Source: Thermodesulfobacteriota bacterium
GTDB lineage: Bacteria; Desulfobacterota; BSN033; UBA1163
Direction: 5' to 3'
Length of the DNA: 13,021 bases
Assembly: GCA_030024065.1 (NCBI GenBank)
Contig: JASEIE010000079.1
Location: forward strand, 1 to 13,021
A program made the translations under genes and the position numbers. This document shows positions 1 through 7,729 of this stretch, piece by piece; position 1 is the stretch's first letter, and each line of letters opens with the position of its first letter. The notes under the pieces were generated by a model, which saw only the letters and a list, made by a program, of their open reading frames with translations, did no database searches and was not told the DNA's origin.

Positions 1-70
1 GGTAGATGCAGGTCTCCTGACCTGCCAAACAATGAACAACCTCCGGGTAGAAGCAGGTCTCCTGACCTGC
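1..70. repeat. Two tandem copies of a hairpin palindrome upstream of the hydroxylase gene
   Basis: The 18-base sequence GCAGGTCTCCTGACCTGC occurs at 8-25 and again, identically, at 53-70. Each copy is preceded by GGTAGAT or GGTAGAA, so a unit of about 25 bases recurs with a 45-base period. Each copy can fold as a 7-bp stem (GCAGGTC/GACCTGC) with a TCCT loop. The second copy ends two bases before the Shine-Dalgarno sequence of the gene at 85, so a transcript hairpin could influence translation. It may equally be a dispersed intergenic repeat or an operator. The left side is cut by the window edge, so further copies cannot be excluded. Confidence 0.75.
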
Positions 71-84
71 TTAAGGAGGGTTTT

Positions 85-2376
85 ATGCAAGACTTCATCA
101 ATATCGGAAAGCGAATCCCTAAGATGGATGCAGAGGAGAAGGTCACCGGCAAGGCGGTCTATATCCACGACTTCAAAATCCCGGGGATGCTCCATGGAAA
201 GATCCTCTACAGCCCCCACCCTCACGCAAGAATATTGAGCATCGACACATCTGAGGCGGAAAGGCTCCCTGGAGTAAAGGCTGTTTTAACGGGCTATAAC
301 ACCCCTCCCATTAAATTCGGTTTTTATAAAGATAATATCCCTCTGAAAGTCAATAAAGTCCGATCCTTCCGCGATGAGGTTGCCGCTGTGGCTGCGATTG
401 ACCCGGACATCGCTGAGGAGGCCATCAACCTCATCAGAGTCGAATATGAAATCCTTCCAGCCATCTTCGACCCGGAAGAGGCTATGAAAGAAGGGGCGCC
501 CCTCATCCATGAAGAACACCTGGGTGGAAAGGAGAAGAAGCCTACCAATATCCTCAACCTCCCTTGGAGGCTGATCTGTGGGGATGTGGAGGAGGCTCGG
601 AAAAACTCGGCCCATATTGCAGAAGATCGCTTCAAGGTTACCTGGGTCACCCACTGCTGTCTGGGAACGAGCGGATGTGTGGCGCAGTTTGACCTGAAAA
701 ATAATCTCACAATGTATAGCAATACCCAGATTCCCTCCCTCGCTCAGAAAGACTATTTAGATGCGCTCGCCACCATGGGACTGCAGGGCAAAAAGGTCCG
801 GGTGATTAAAGCGATGATCGGCGGAGGGTTCGGAAGCAAGCTCGACACCTACGCTTATGAATATATTGCCATCCTTTTAGCCCATAAGACCCGCAAACCG
901 GTCAAGATTATCTTCACCCGTGAAGAGGAGTTCTTTGCCACCTCACCCAGACAGCCTGCCATCATCGATATTGCTCAGGGTTGCACCAAGGATGGAAAAA
1001 TGACTTTTCGCGATATTCGGATGACCCTCGACAACGGCGCCTACACTTCCTGGGGGGCCACCACGCCTTCGGTCATGATGATGCCCATCTCTTCGCTCTA
1101 CAAAGTTCCCAATGTTCGGTATGTGGCTAAATGTGTTTACACCAATAACACTTATTCGCAAGCGATGAGAGGATATGGAAATCCCCAGGCCACCTTTGCC
1201 ATCGATTCACAGATCGATATCCTGGCGGAGATGACGGGAATCGATCCCCTCGACTTCAGATTGAGAAATGCCAATATGCCGGGAGAGGTCACTCCGCAGA
1301 ATTTCAAGATCAACACCTGTGGTTTAAGAGAATGCATCGATGTGGTGGCGCAAAAACTGGACTGGCGGCAGAATCGTGGAAGAAGAGATGGAAGAGGATT
1401 CGGGATGGCCTCGATGATCCATGTGGGCGGGGGCGCCCGGGTATACAAATCGGATGGCTGCGGCACCATCATCAAGATCGATGACTTTGGAACCGTCAAT
1501 GTCATTACCGGAGCAACCGATATGGGACAGGGAGCGGAAACGGTGATCGCCCAGATCGTTGCCGAGGAGATGGGAGTGAGGGTTGAGGATGTGGTCGTCA
1601 CCCATACCGACACGGACATTTGCCCCTGGGATGTGGGAGCCCACGCCAGCCGGACGACCTTTGTGGCAGGAAATTCAGCCAGAGGGGCGGCAAGAAAGAT
1701 AAAAGAACAGCTCCTCGAAGTAGCGTCCAAATCTCTTGGGGAAAGCCCTGAAAATCTGGATATCCGGGACCGGGTCATCTTTTCGAAGAAGGATCCTGAG
1801 AAGAAATCCCCCCTGGGAAAGGTATTAAGGGCGGCCCATTACACTGCTGGCGGAAGCATGATCATGGCAGAGAACTTTTATGATCCTTCCAATGAAAATC
1901 TGGATAAAGAATTTAAGGGAAATCTTTCCATGACCTATGCCTACGGGACACATGGCGTTGAGGTGGAAGTGGATAAAGAGACAGGTCAGGTCAGGATTCT
2001 TAAATATATTGCCGCCCATGATGTGGGCAGGGCGATCAACCCCATGCTCCTCGAAGGTCAGGTCTATGGGGGGGCAGCGATGGGAATCGGATATGCCCTG
2101 ACCGAAAGGCTTATCTTACAGAATGGGAAGGTGATGAATCCGAACTTCCTCGACTATAAGATGCTGACGGCGAAAGATGTTCCCAATATCGAGCCCATTG
2201 TAATCGAAACGGATGATCAATTCGGACCTTTTGGCGCCAAGGGAATTGGAGAACCCGGATTGGTCCCAACAGCCCCGGCCATTGCCAATGCCATCTATGA
2301 CGCCGTAGGGGTGAGAATTAAAGACCTCCCGATCACCCCTGAAAAAGTGCTGGCAGCCCTCAAAGAAAAAAAATAA
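85..2376 (+). CDS. Xanthine dehydrogenase-family molybdopterin-binding (large) subunit
   Basis: This is the 763-residue catalytic subunit of a molybdenum hydroxylase of the CoxL/XdhA/HcrA class. Such enzymes hydroxylate or dehydroxylate aromatic, purine or aldehyde substrates at a Mo-cytosine dinucleotide centre. Visible motifs are an N-terminal a/b hammerhead domain (about 15-130), GGGFGSK (246-252), QAMRGYG (359-365), GATDMGQG (476-483), SRTTFVAGN (522-530) and GPFGAKGIGEPG (714-725). E723 of the last motif is the expected catalytic glutamate. Length matches 4-hydroxybenzoyl-CoA reductase alpha subunits (about 770), but the substrate cannot be fixed. The stretch THCCLGTSG (189-197) replaces the H-x-P-x-E-P seen in many relatives. 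The start follows AAGGAGG (73-79) with 5-base spacing. The FeS and FAD partner subunits are absent downstream and probably lie upstream of the window. The protein is presumably cytoplasmic; no signal peptide is seen. Confidence 0.9.
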   Translation: MQDFINIGKRIPKMDAEEKVTGKAVYIHDFKIPGMLHGKILYSPHPHARILSIDTSEAERLPGVKAVLTGYNTPPIKFGFYKDNIPLKVNKVRSFRDEVAAVAAIDPDIAEEAINLIRVEYEILPAIFDPEEAMKEGAPLIHEEHLGGKEKKPTNILNLPWRLICGDVEEARKNSAHIAEDRFKVTWVTHCCLGTSGCVAQFDLKNNLTMYSNTQIPSLAQKDYLDALATMGLQGKKVRVIKAMIGGGFGSKLDTYAYEYIAILLAHKTRKPVKIIFTREEEFFATSPRQPAIIDIAQGCTKDGKMTFRDIRMTLDNGAYTSWGATTPSVMMMPISSLYKVPNVRYVAKCVYTNNTYSQAMRGYGNPQATFAIDSQIDILAEMTGIDPLDFRLRNANMPGEVTPQNFKINTCGLRECIDVVAQKLDWRQNRGRRDGRGFGMASMIHVGGGARVYKSDGCGTIIKIDDFGTVNVITGATDMGQGAETVIAQIVAEEMGVRVEDVVVTHTDTDICPWDVGAHASRTTFVAGNSARGAARKIKEQLLEVASKSLGESPENLDIRDRVIFSKKDPEKKSPLGKVLRAAHYTAGGSMIMAENFYDPSNENLDKEFKGNLSMTYAYGTHGVEVEVDKETGQVRILKYIAAHDVGRAINPMLLEGQVYGGAAMGIGYALTERLILQNGKVMNPNFLDYKMLTAKDVPNIEPIVIETDDQFGPFGAKGIGEPGLVPTAPAIANAIYDAVGVRIKDLPITPEKVLAALKEKK

Positions 2377-2382
2377 AGAATC

Positions 2383-2409
2383 CAGGAGCCAGGAGTCAGA
2401 ATTCAGAAT
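2383..2409. repeat. Left inverted repeat of the first four-helix-bundle unit
   Basis: This 27-base segment, beginning CAGGAGCCAGGAG and ending TCAGAAT, matches the reverse complement of 2763-2789 at 24 of 27 positions. It lies 6 bases after the hydroxylase stop. It contains both the AGGAG that can act as ribosome binding site (2391-2395) and the first two bases of the ATG of the gene it precedes. Confidence 0.8.
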
Positions 2410-2776
2410 GAAAAGGGTGCCGGCAAAATCTTTTCAAGATTTAATTGTTTGGCAAAAGGCACATCAATTCGTTTTGTCCATTTACTACTTCACTGAAAGT
2501 TTCCCCAAAAGTGAGTTGTATGGACTAACTTCTCAACTTAAAAAAGCTGCTATTTCCATTCCCGCCAATATAGCAGAAGGCTTCAAAAAAAAGACGAAAC
2601 CAGATAAGGCTCGTTTTATGAATATTGCACAGGGTTCTCTTGAAGAATGCCGGTATTATTTGATTCTTGCCAAAGACCTTGAATATGGCGATAGCTCTGG
2701 ATTGACATCCCATCTCGAAGAAGTGAGCAAATTGTTGCAAGCATATTTATCCTCTATCTTGAATTCTGACTTCTGA
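2408..2776 (+). CDS. Four-helix-bundle protein (S23 / 23S rRNA IVS-type family)
   Basis: The 122-residue protein is a full-length member of the family first known from intervening sequences in 23S rRNA genes (TIGR02436/PF05635); its cellular role is unknown. Family signatures are FQDLIVWQKAH (9-19), the F-P turn (32-33), YGLTSQLKKAAISIPANIAEG (38-58) and SLEECRYYLILAKDL (77-91). It is predicted to be all-alpha, cytoplasmic and without membrane segments. There is no rRNA here, so it is a free-standing copy. The start ATG overlaps the left inverted repeat and the C-terminal codons (NSDF and stop) lie within the right one. AGGAG at 2391-2395 is 12 bases upstream, a loose but usable ribosome binding site. 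Base composition is more AT-rich than the preceding gene, fitting separate acquisition. Neighbours give no functional clue. Confidence 0.9.
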   Translation: MKRVPAKSFQDLIVWQKAHQFVLSIYYFTESFPKSELYGLTSQLKKAAISIPANIAEGFKKKTKPDKARFMNIAQGSLEECRYYLILAKDLEYGDSSGLTSHLEEVSKLLQAYLSSILNSDF

Positions 2777-2789
2777 CCCCTGCCTCCTG
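2763..2789. repeat. Right inverted repeat of the first four-helix-bundle unit
   Basis: This is the inverted counterpart of 2383-2409, with 24 of 27 bases paired. It contains the gene's stop codon (TGA at 2774-2776) and continues directly into the CT-rich tandem array, whose units (CTGCCTCCTGTC...) resemble the outer part of this repeat. Confidence 0.8.
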
Positions 2790-2915
2790 TCTCCTATCTT
2801 CTGCCTCCTATCTTCCGCTTTCTGTCTTCTGCCTCCTGTCTCCTGTCTTCTGCCTCCTATCTTCCGCTTTAGGTCTTCTGTCTTCTGTCTCCTGCCTCCT
2901 GTCTCCTTCTTTCCC
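2780..2915. repeat. CT-rich tandem array: two 49-base units plus a degenerate third
   Basis: Unit 1 (2780-2828) and unit 2 (2829-2877) are both 49 bases and agree at 46 positions. They are themselves built of TCTTCTG, CCTCCTG and TCTCCTG submotifs. A degenerate continuation runs to about 2910. The strand is almost purely pyrimidine with scattered G. There are no spacers of unrelated sequence, so this is not a CRISPR array. It directly extends the right inverted repeat of the four-helix-bundle gene and probably arose by slippage from it. The rest of the gene-free stretch, 2916-3144, holds the AT-rich promoter region. Confidence 0.8.
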
Positions 2916-2916
2916 C

Positions 2917-3080
2917 TTTTTGTCCAAAATTGTCATCTTTTATGCAATTTTGTCATAAATTATCCACTTTTAGGCGCATCAACCCTGCCAAACAATCTAT
3001 TCACCCTACCCCTCTAAAATCTTAAAACATATTTAATATCAAATAGATAGAAATAATATCTGATATTTTATGACAATTTG
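2917..3080. promoter_or_regulatory. Candidate upstream activator sites (TTGTCAT repeats)
   Basis: TTGTCAT occurs at 2930-2936 and in TTGTCATAAA at 2950-2959. The exact reverse complement TTTATGACAA lies at 3067-3076, and a related TTTTGTCC is at 2917-2924. The outer sites sit roughly 15 to 160 bases before the -24 element of the sigma-54 candidate, the range used by enhancer-binding activators. The activator is unknown. The motifs are AT-rich and short, so chance recurrence is possible. Confidence 0.35.
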
Positions 3081-3087
3081 AAGCATT

Positions 3088-3105
3088 TTGGAACAAATTT
3101 TGCTT
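3088..3105 (+). promoter_or_regulatory. Candidate sigma-54 (-24/-12) promoter
   Basis: TTGGAACAAATTTTGCTT places GG (3090-3091) and GC (3102-3103) exactly ten bases apart, as required for RpoN. It matches the consensus TGGCAC-N5-TTGC except for A in place of C in the -24 box. Transcription would start near 3115, giving a leader of about 30 bases before the kinase start. No comparable sigma-70 pair was found nearby. Confidence 0.5.
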
Positions 3106-3144
3106 ATTTTCTCTTCTTTAAAGGATAAATCTCCTATCTAACCT

Positions 3145-5919
3145 ATGGATAACAAAATGAAAGCCAACCAGGTCATCAGGAAAAGTAAAAAAACAAGCCT
3201 GCCCATTATAAATGAGAGACAACTCCAAGAAGCCGTGATAGAAACGGAAGAGAGGTTAAGGGAAAGTGAGGAGAAATATCGGACCATTCTTGAGAACATT
3301 GAAGACGGCTACTATGAGGTTGACCTGGCCGGTAATTTTACCTTCTTTAATGACTCCATTTGCCGACTTCTCGGGTATTCTAAAGATGAAATGATGGGCA
3401 TGAATAACCTACAGTATACGGATCAAGAGAACGCTAAAAAATTGTATCAGACCTTCAATCGGGTCTACCACACCGGAAACCCTACCAAAGAATTCGATTG
3501 GGAGATAATAAGAAAAGATGGAACCAAACGCTATATTGAGACCTCTGTATCTTTAATGAAAAATAGTTCAGGGCAACCGATAGGGTTCCGCGGCATTGTT
3601 CGAGATATCACCGAGCGCAAACGATCGGAGGAGGCACTCCAAAGGAGTGAGGAGTCGTCCAGGGAGTTAGCGAAAGAGAATGCCATCATGGCTAAGATTG
3701 GACGGATCATCAGTTCGACGATGAATATCGAAGAGGTGTACGAACGATTTAGCGAAGAGGTTCGTAAGCTAAATCCCTTTGACCTTATTGTAATCAACCA
3801 GATTAATCTTGAGAGTAATACAACCACCATTGCTTACACCACTGGAATTGAAGTATTAGATCGTCGAGCGGGGGACATCATCCCTCTGAGGGGTACTTTA
3901 GCAGAAGAAATCTATCGCAAACGGTCGAGTTTGATTCTGCAGATGGACAACTTAGAGGAATTGACAAATCGATTCCCTGGCCTTGTCCCTACATTTCAAG
4001 CTGGAATTCGGTCCATTATCTCTGTCCCTTTAATTTCAAAAGATCAGGTTATTGGCACGCTGAGTTTACGATCAAAAATCTCCAATGCTTATTCGGATCA
4101 AGACCTTAAACTCGCTGAAAGAGTCGGCCACCAGATTACCGGCGCCATCGCCAATGCCCAGCTTTTCGTCGAGCAAAAGCGGACAGAGGAGGCGCTTCGA
4201 AGGAGTGAAGAAGAGACAAAAAAGCTGGCCCAAGAGAATGCGGTCATAGCTGAGATCGGACGGATCATGAGCTCATCACTCAATATTGAGGGAATATACG
4301 ACAATCTCTCCAAAGAGGTGCGCAAACTCATACCCTTCGACAGGATTACGATTAATCTTACAGACCTCAAAGATAATACGGTCAAAGTTGCCTACGTATC
4401 GGGGTTTGATGTAGTGGGACGGTCTGTTGGAGATGTCATCCCTTTCGCTGGTTCAGTCAATGAGCATATCATGAAAACACAGTCGAGTCTGTTCATCCAG
4501 GTTCAGGATGAGAAGGATATTAAAAAAGTAATAGCCACATTGCCTAATCTCTTACCCTATTTCCAAGCGGGTACTCGATCGATGATGTCTGTTCCTCTGT
4601 TCTCAAAAGATCAGATAATAGGCGTTCTTCACATACGATCATTTAAGCCCAATGCCTATTCAGAAAGGGATTTGAGGCTCACAGAAAGAGTGGGGCACCA
4701 GATCGCTGGCGCTATTGCCAACGCCCAGCTTTTTACAGAACGTATGCGCGCCGAAGAGTCAAAAACATTCATTGAGGAGCAGCTTCGTCAATCTCAAAAG
4801 ATGGAAGCTGTTGGCCAGCTGGCAGGAGGAATCGCCCATGACTTTAATAATCTTCTCACTGTCATCAAGGGCTATTGTCAACTTTCCATTCTCGATATAA
4901 AAGAAAACGATCCTTTAAAAGGAAATATCGAGGAGATTCAAAAAGCCTCTGAACGGGCCGCTGACCTCACCCGTCAGCTTTTAGCATTCAGCCGACGCCA
5001 GATCCTGGACCTCAAAGTTGTCAGCTTAAACACCATTATTCAAGACCTCGATAAGATGCTCCATCGTATCCTGGGAGAGGACATCGAACTGGTTTATGTA
5101 TTGGGCGAAAATCTAGGAAAGGTTAAAACCGATCCGGGTCAGATCGAACAGGTGATTATGAATCTTGCAGTCAATGCAAGAGATGCGATGCCCTCCGGAG
5201 GAAAACTGACCATTGAAACATTAAATATGGAACTTTCGGAAGCTTATGCTCAAACCCATATGGTGGTAACACCCGGCCATTATGTGATGCTTTCGGTGAG
5301 CGATAGTGGTGCCGGAATGACCCCCGAGGTCAGAGAACGGATATTTGAACCATTCTTCACCACCAAAGAGAAAGGGAAAGGAACAGGATTGGGCCTATCG
5401 ACTGTCTATGGCATTGTGAAACAGAGCAGCGGAAATATCTGGGTTTACAGTGAGTTAGGAAAAGGAACCACCTTTAAGATCTATCTGCCCCGGGTGGATG
5501 CACCCTTAGAGGAATGGATAAGCGAAGAGGATGCTCAAGGGATTCCCTCTGGAACTGAAACCATTCTCGTAGTTGAGGATGAAGAAGAGGTTTGGAAAAT
5601 GACCTGCCTGATTTTAAATAAACAGGGATACAGGGTGTTGGAGGCCCATGATGGAAGCGAGGCATTATCTCTTTTTAAAGAGCGAAATGAAACCATTGAT
5701 CTAGTCCTGACGGATGTAGTGATGCCCGGGATGAGTGGCCGTCAGTTGGCGGATCAGCTCAAGACAATCTCCCAGGGGACAAAGGTGCTCTACATGTCAG
5801 GCTATACAGATAATGCCCTTGCTCATCACGGTATCCTGGAAGAAGGAATCCATTATATCCAGAAACCCTTCGCAGTGGAAAAACTGGCCAGGAAAGTCCG
5901 TCAGGTATTGGCCAGTTGA
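3145..5919 (+). CDS. Hybrid sensor histidine kinase, PAS-GAF-GAF-HisKA-HATPase-REC
   Basis: This 924-residue soluble kinase has no membrane segment, so it should sense a cytoplasmic signal. Domains in order: PAS with its PAC tail ending RDITERKR (about 40-160), GAF (183-343), GAF (366-533), HisKA with AHDFNNLL and phospho-accepting H565, and HATPase. The HATPase shows the N-box NLAVNARD (N677), G1 DSGAGM (D720), F-box FEPFFTTK and G2 GKGTGLGL (744-751). A C-terminal receiver follows (805-924) with D857 in LTDVVMPG and K907. Every catalytic motif is intact. The two GAFs resemble each other and those of the next gene. An in-frame stop at 3139-3141 rules out an earlier start. AAAGGA at 3120-3125 is 19 bases away, too far, so ATG 3157 (preceded by GGAT) is an alternative. 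A sigma-54 candidate precedes it and the next gene follows after 9 bases. Ligand and target are unknown. Confidence 0.93.
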   Translation: MDNKMKANQVIRKSKKTSLPIINERQLQEAVIETEERLRESEEKYRTILENIEDGYYEVDLAGNFTFFNDSICRLLGYSKDEMMGMNNLQYTDQENAKKLYQTFNRVYHTGNPTKEFDWEIIRKDGTKRYIETSVSLMKNSSGQPIGFRGIVRDITERKRSEEALQRSEESSRELAKENAIMAKIGRIISSTMNIEEVYERFSEEVRKLNPFDLIVINQINLESNTTTIAYTTGIEVLDRRAGDIIPLRGTLAEEIYRKRSSLILQMDNLEELTNRFPGLVPTFQAGIRSIISVPLISKDQVIGTLSLRSKISNAYSDQDLKLAERVGHQITGAIANAQLFVEQKRTEEALRRSEEETKKLAQENAVIAEIGRIMSSSLNIEGIYDNLSKEVRKLIPFDRITINLTDLKDNTVKVAYVSGFDVVGRSVGDVIPFAGSVNEHIMKTQSSLFIQVQDEKDIKKVIATLPNLLPYFQAGTRSMMSVPLFSKDQIIGVLHIRSFKPNAYSERDLRLTERVGHQIAGAIANAQLFTERMRAEESKTFIEEQLRQSQKMEAVGQLAGGIAHDFNNLLTVIKGYCQLSILDIKENDPLKGNIEEIQKASERAADLTRQLLAFSRRQILDLKVVSLNTIIQDLDKMLHRILGEDIELVYVLGENLGKVKTDPGQIEQVIMNLAVNARDAMPSGGKLTIETLNMELSEAYAQTHMVVTPGHYVMLSVSDSGAGMTPEVRERIFEPFFTTKEKGKGTGLGLSTVYGIVKQSSGNIWVYSELGKGTTFKIYLPRVDAPLEEWISEEDAQGIPSGTETILVVEDEEEVWKMTCLILNKQGYRVLEAHDGSEALSLFKERNETIDLVLTDVVMPGMSGRQLADQLKTISQGTKVLYMSGYTDNALAHHGILEEGIHYIQKPFAVEKLARKVRQVLAS

Positions 5920-5928
5920 GGAAATTTT

Positions 5929-7416
5929 ATGCCTTCTAACTTGACAAAGAAAACTACTAAAAAAGGAAAAAGATTGAAAACCGCTCTCATCAGTTCACCT
6001 TCCGCAAAAAAGCAGAGGCATCCCAAACCTAAAATCACCGAGCATAAGGGGGTTGAAGAGGCTTTACGGCAAAGCGAAGAAACGGCGAAGCGACTATCCC
6101 AGGAGAATGCGATTGTAGCCGAAATTGGGCGGATCATCAGCTCGACACTGAACATCGATGAAGTGTATGAACGCTTCGCTGAAGAAGTGGGTAAACTCAT
6201 CCCCATCGACAGAATTGCAATTAATATCATCAACTCCAGGGATAATACAACCATTACTGCCTATGTCGCAGGAGCTGAATTGCCACATCGGTTGAAGGGA
6301 AGTGTCTATCCCTCAGTCGGTACCATTACAGAAGAGGTCAAGCGCACTCGGAAGAGTCTCCTCATCCATGAAGAAAACTATAAAGAGTATTTAGATAGAT
6401 TTCCTGGTTTTGCACTCTATTTTGAGGCTGGATTTCGATCGCTGGTGTTAATTCCTTTGCTCCCAAAAGATGAGGTAGTCGGTTTTCTCCAATTGTATTC
6501 GAAAAAGCCAAATGCCTACTCAAAGGAGGACCTGAGACTTGCCGAGAGAGTCGGCCACCAGATTGCTGGCACCATTGCTAATGCTCAGCTTTTTACCGAA
6601 CGCAATAAGGCAGAAGAAGCGCTGCGAAAGAGTGAAGAAACGGCGAGGCGACTATCTCAAGAGAATGCGATTGTAGCCGAAATTGGGCGTATCATCAGCT
6701 CAACATTAAACATCGATGAAGTGTATGAACGCTTTGCTGAAGAAGTGGGTAAACTCATCCCCATCGACAGAATTACAATTAATATCATCAACCCAAGGGA
6801 TAATACAACCTTTGCTGCCTATATCGCAGGAGCTGAATTGTCACATCGGGTGAAGGGAAGTGTCTATCCCTCAGTAGGTACCTTTACAGAAGAGGTCAAG
6901 CGCACTCGGAAGAGTCTCCTCATCCATGAAGAAAACTATAAAGAGTATTTAGATAGATTTCCTGGTTTTGCACTCAGTTTTGAGGCTGGATTTCGATCGC
7001 TGATGTTAATTCCTTTGATCTCAAAAGGTGAGGTAGTCGGTGTTCTCCAATTACGTTCGAAAAAACCAAATGCCTACTCTGAGAAGGACCTGAGACTTGC
7101 TGAAAGGGTGGGCAATCAGATTGCCGGGGCCATCGCCAATGCCCAGCTTTTTGCAGAACTCAATAAAGTGGAGGGAGAGCAGAGAAAACTGATTCTTCAG
7201 CTTCAAGATGCGCTTGCCAGAGTTAAAACGCTAAGCGGGCTAATTCCCATTTGCGCCTCCTGTAAAAAGATCCGTGATGACAAAGGTTACTGGAATCAAC
7301 TCGAAACTTATATTCACGATCGTTCTGAAGCAGAATTCAGTCATGGCATCTGTCCGGAATGTTCCAGAAAGCTTTATCCTGATTTCTTTGATGATGAAGA
7401 CAAGGAGAAAGTATAG
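5929..7416 (+). CDS. Tandem-GAF protein with C-terminal four-cysteine (zinc-ribbon-like) tail
   Basis: The 495-residue protein carries a very basic N-terminus (1-40, Lys-rich) and two nearly identical GAF domains with their leading coiled linkers (about 45-225 and 231-411). A short coiled segment follows (412-435), then a tail with C442-x2-C445 and C475-x2-C478 around a conserved-looking KKIRDDKGYWNQ segment. It has no H-box, ATPase, receiver or output enzyme, so it is a sensor without a transmitter. The same style of Cys tail ends other GAF/PAS proteins in this group of bacteria; metal binding is an inference from spacing. The gene begins 9 bases after the kinase stop. Its TGAGGA Shine-Dalgarno sequence (5917-5922) overlaps that stop codon, so the two genes are almost certainly co-transcribed. 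It may modulate the upstream kinase by GAF-GAF pairing, but this is not shown. Confidence 0.88.
   Translation: MPSNLTKKTTKKGKRLKTALISSPSAKKQRHPKPKITEHKGVEEALRQSEETAKRLSQENAIVAEIGRIISSTLNIDEVYERFAEEVGKLIPIDRIAINIINSRDNTTITAYVAGAELPHRLKGSVYPSVGTITEEVKRTRKSLLIHEENYKEYLDRFPGFALYFEAGFRSLVLIPLLPKDEVVGFLQLYSKKPNAYSKEDLRLAERVGHQIAGTIANAQLFTERNKAEEALRKSEETARRLSQENAIVAEIGRIISSTLNIDEVYERFAEEVGKLIPIDRITINIINPRDNTTFAAYIAGAELSHRVKGSVYPSVGTFTEEVKRTRKSLLIHEENYKEYLDRFPGFALSFEAGFRSLMLIPLISKGEVVGVLQLRSKKPNAYSEKDLRLAERVGNQIAGAIANAQLFAELNKVEGEQRKLILQLQDALARVKTLSGLIPICASCKKIRDDKGYWNQLETYIHDRSEAEFSHGICPECSRKLYPDFFDDEDKEKV
6049..7164 (+). repeat. 558-base tandem duplication encoding the two GAF modules
   Basis: The GAF-coding segment 6049-6606 is repeated in frame at 6607-7164, an offset of exactly 558 bases (186 codons). 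Conservation is uneven. One run of 92 bases (6326-6417 and 6884-6975) is identical, while flanking parts differ at scattered sites. This points to a fairly recent duplication or later gene conversion rather than ancient domain repetition. Confidence 0.85.
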
Positions 7417-7552
7417 TGTGGTGTTTCAATAACGGCTTTACAGTATCTGAGAACTAACCTTAGCGATTTTTTATGCAAAAATCCAGCAAAATATAGTGAA
7501 TCAAATGTCTTCAGAGAACATGAAATGCCACCCAATAGGTGAAATAACAATC
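7417..7552. other. Intergenic stretch without recognised features
   Basis: This is the first part of the 313-base gap between the GAF protein and the next kinase. I found no open reading frame with family signatures, no clear hairpin followed by a T-run, and no convincing promoter. The remainder of the gap is a dispersed repeat (7553-7670) and the kinase leader (7671-7729). Confidence 0.5.
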
Positions 7553-7670
7553 TGTCATTCCTGTGAAAACAGGAATCCAGGGTTTCCTGCGGAAGCAGGA
7601 ATCCAGTTTGTTTTTTCCTGGATTCTCCCGTATCAAGTACGGGACAGGCTTAATCAAGTCCGGAATGACT
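7553..7670. repeat. Dispersed palindromic repeat element (GTCATTCC...GGAATGAC)
   Basis: The element is bounded by GTCATTCC (7554-7561) and its reverse complement GGAATGAC (7662-7669). Inside are hairpins CCTGTgaaaACAGG and CCTGCggaaGCAGG, each followed by GAATCCAG. CTGGATTC is present in inverted orientation, and there is a CCCGTAtcaagTACGGG stem-loop. It encodes nothing. The structure resembles the small non-autonomous repeats scattered through many proteobacterial genomes. A related copy begins at 12952. It separates the first kinase operon from the second kinase gene. Confidence 0.75.
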
Positions 7671-7729
7671 AACTGTGTAATAAATGACCGGGTTAAGGAA
7701 TTAAACGGGACCGGCAGGAAAGATAAACA

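Noticed and set aside
32..238. A 68-codon plus-strand frame starting in the twin palindromes
   Set aside because: It overlaps the hydroxylase start in another frame, lacks a ribosome binding site, and its Arg/Ser-rich translation has no family features.
1152..1778. A 208-codon open frame on the minus strand inside the hydroxylase gene
   Set aside because: It lies wholly opposite a gene with all family motifs, has no recognisable domain, and is explained by the codon use of the real gene.
2408..2776. 23S rRNA intervening sequence
   Set aside because: The protein family is right, but the flanking sequence is a hydroxylase gene and a kinase promoter, not rRNA.
2780..2915. CRISPR-like array
   Set aside because: The 49-base units are contiguous and low-complexity with no unique spacers, and no cas gene is present.
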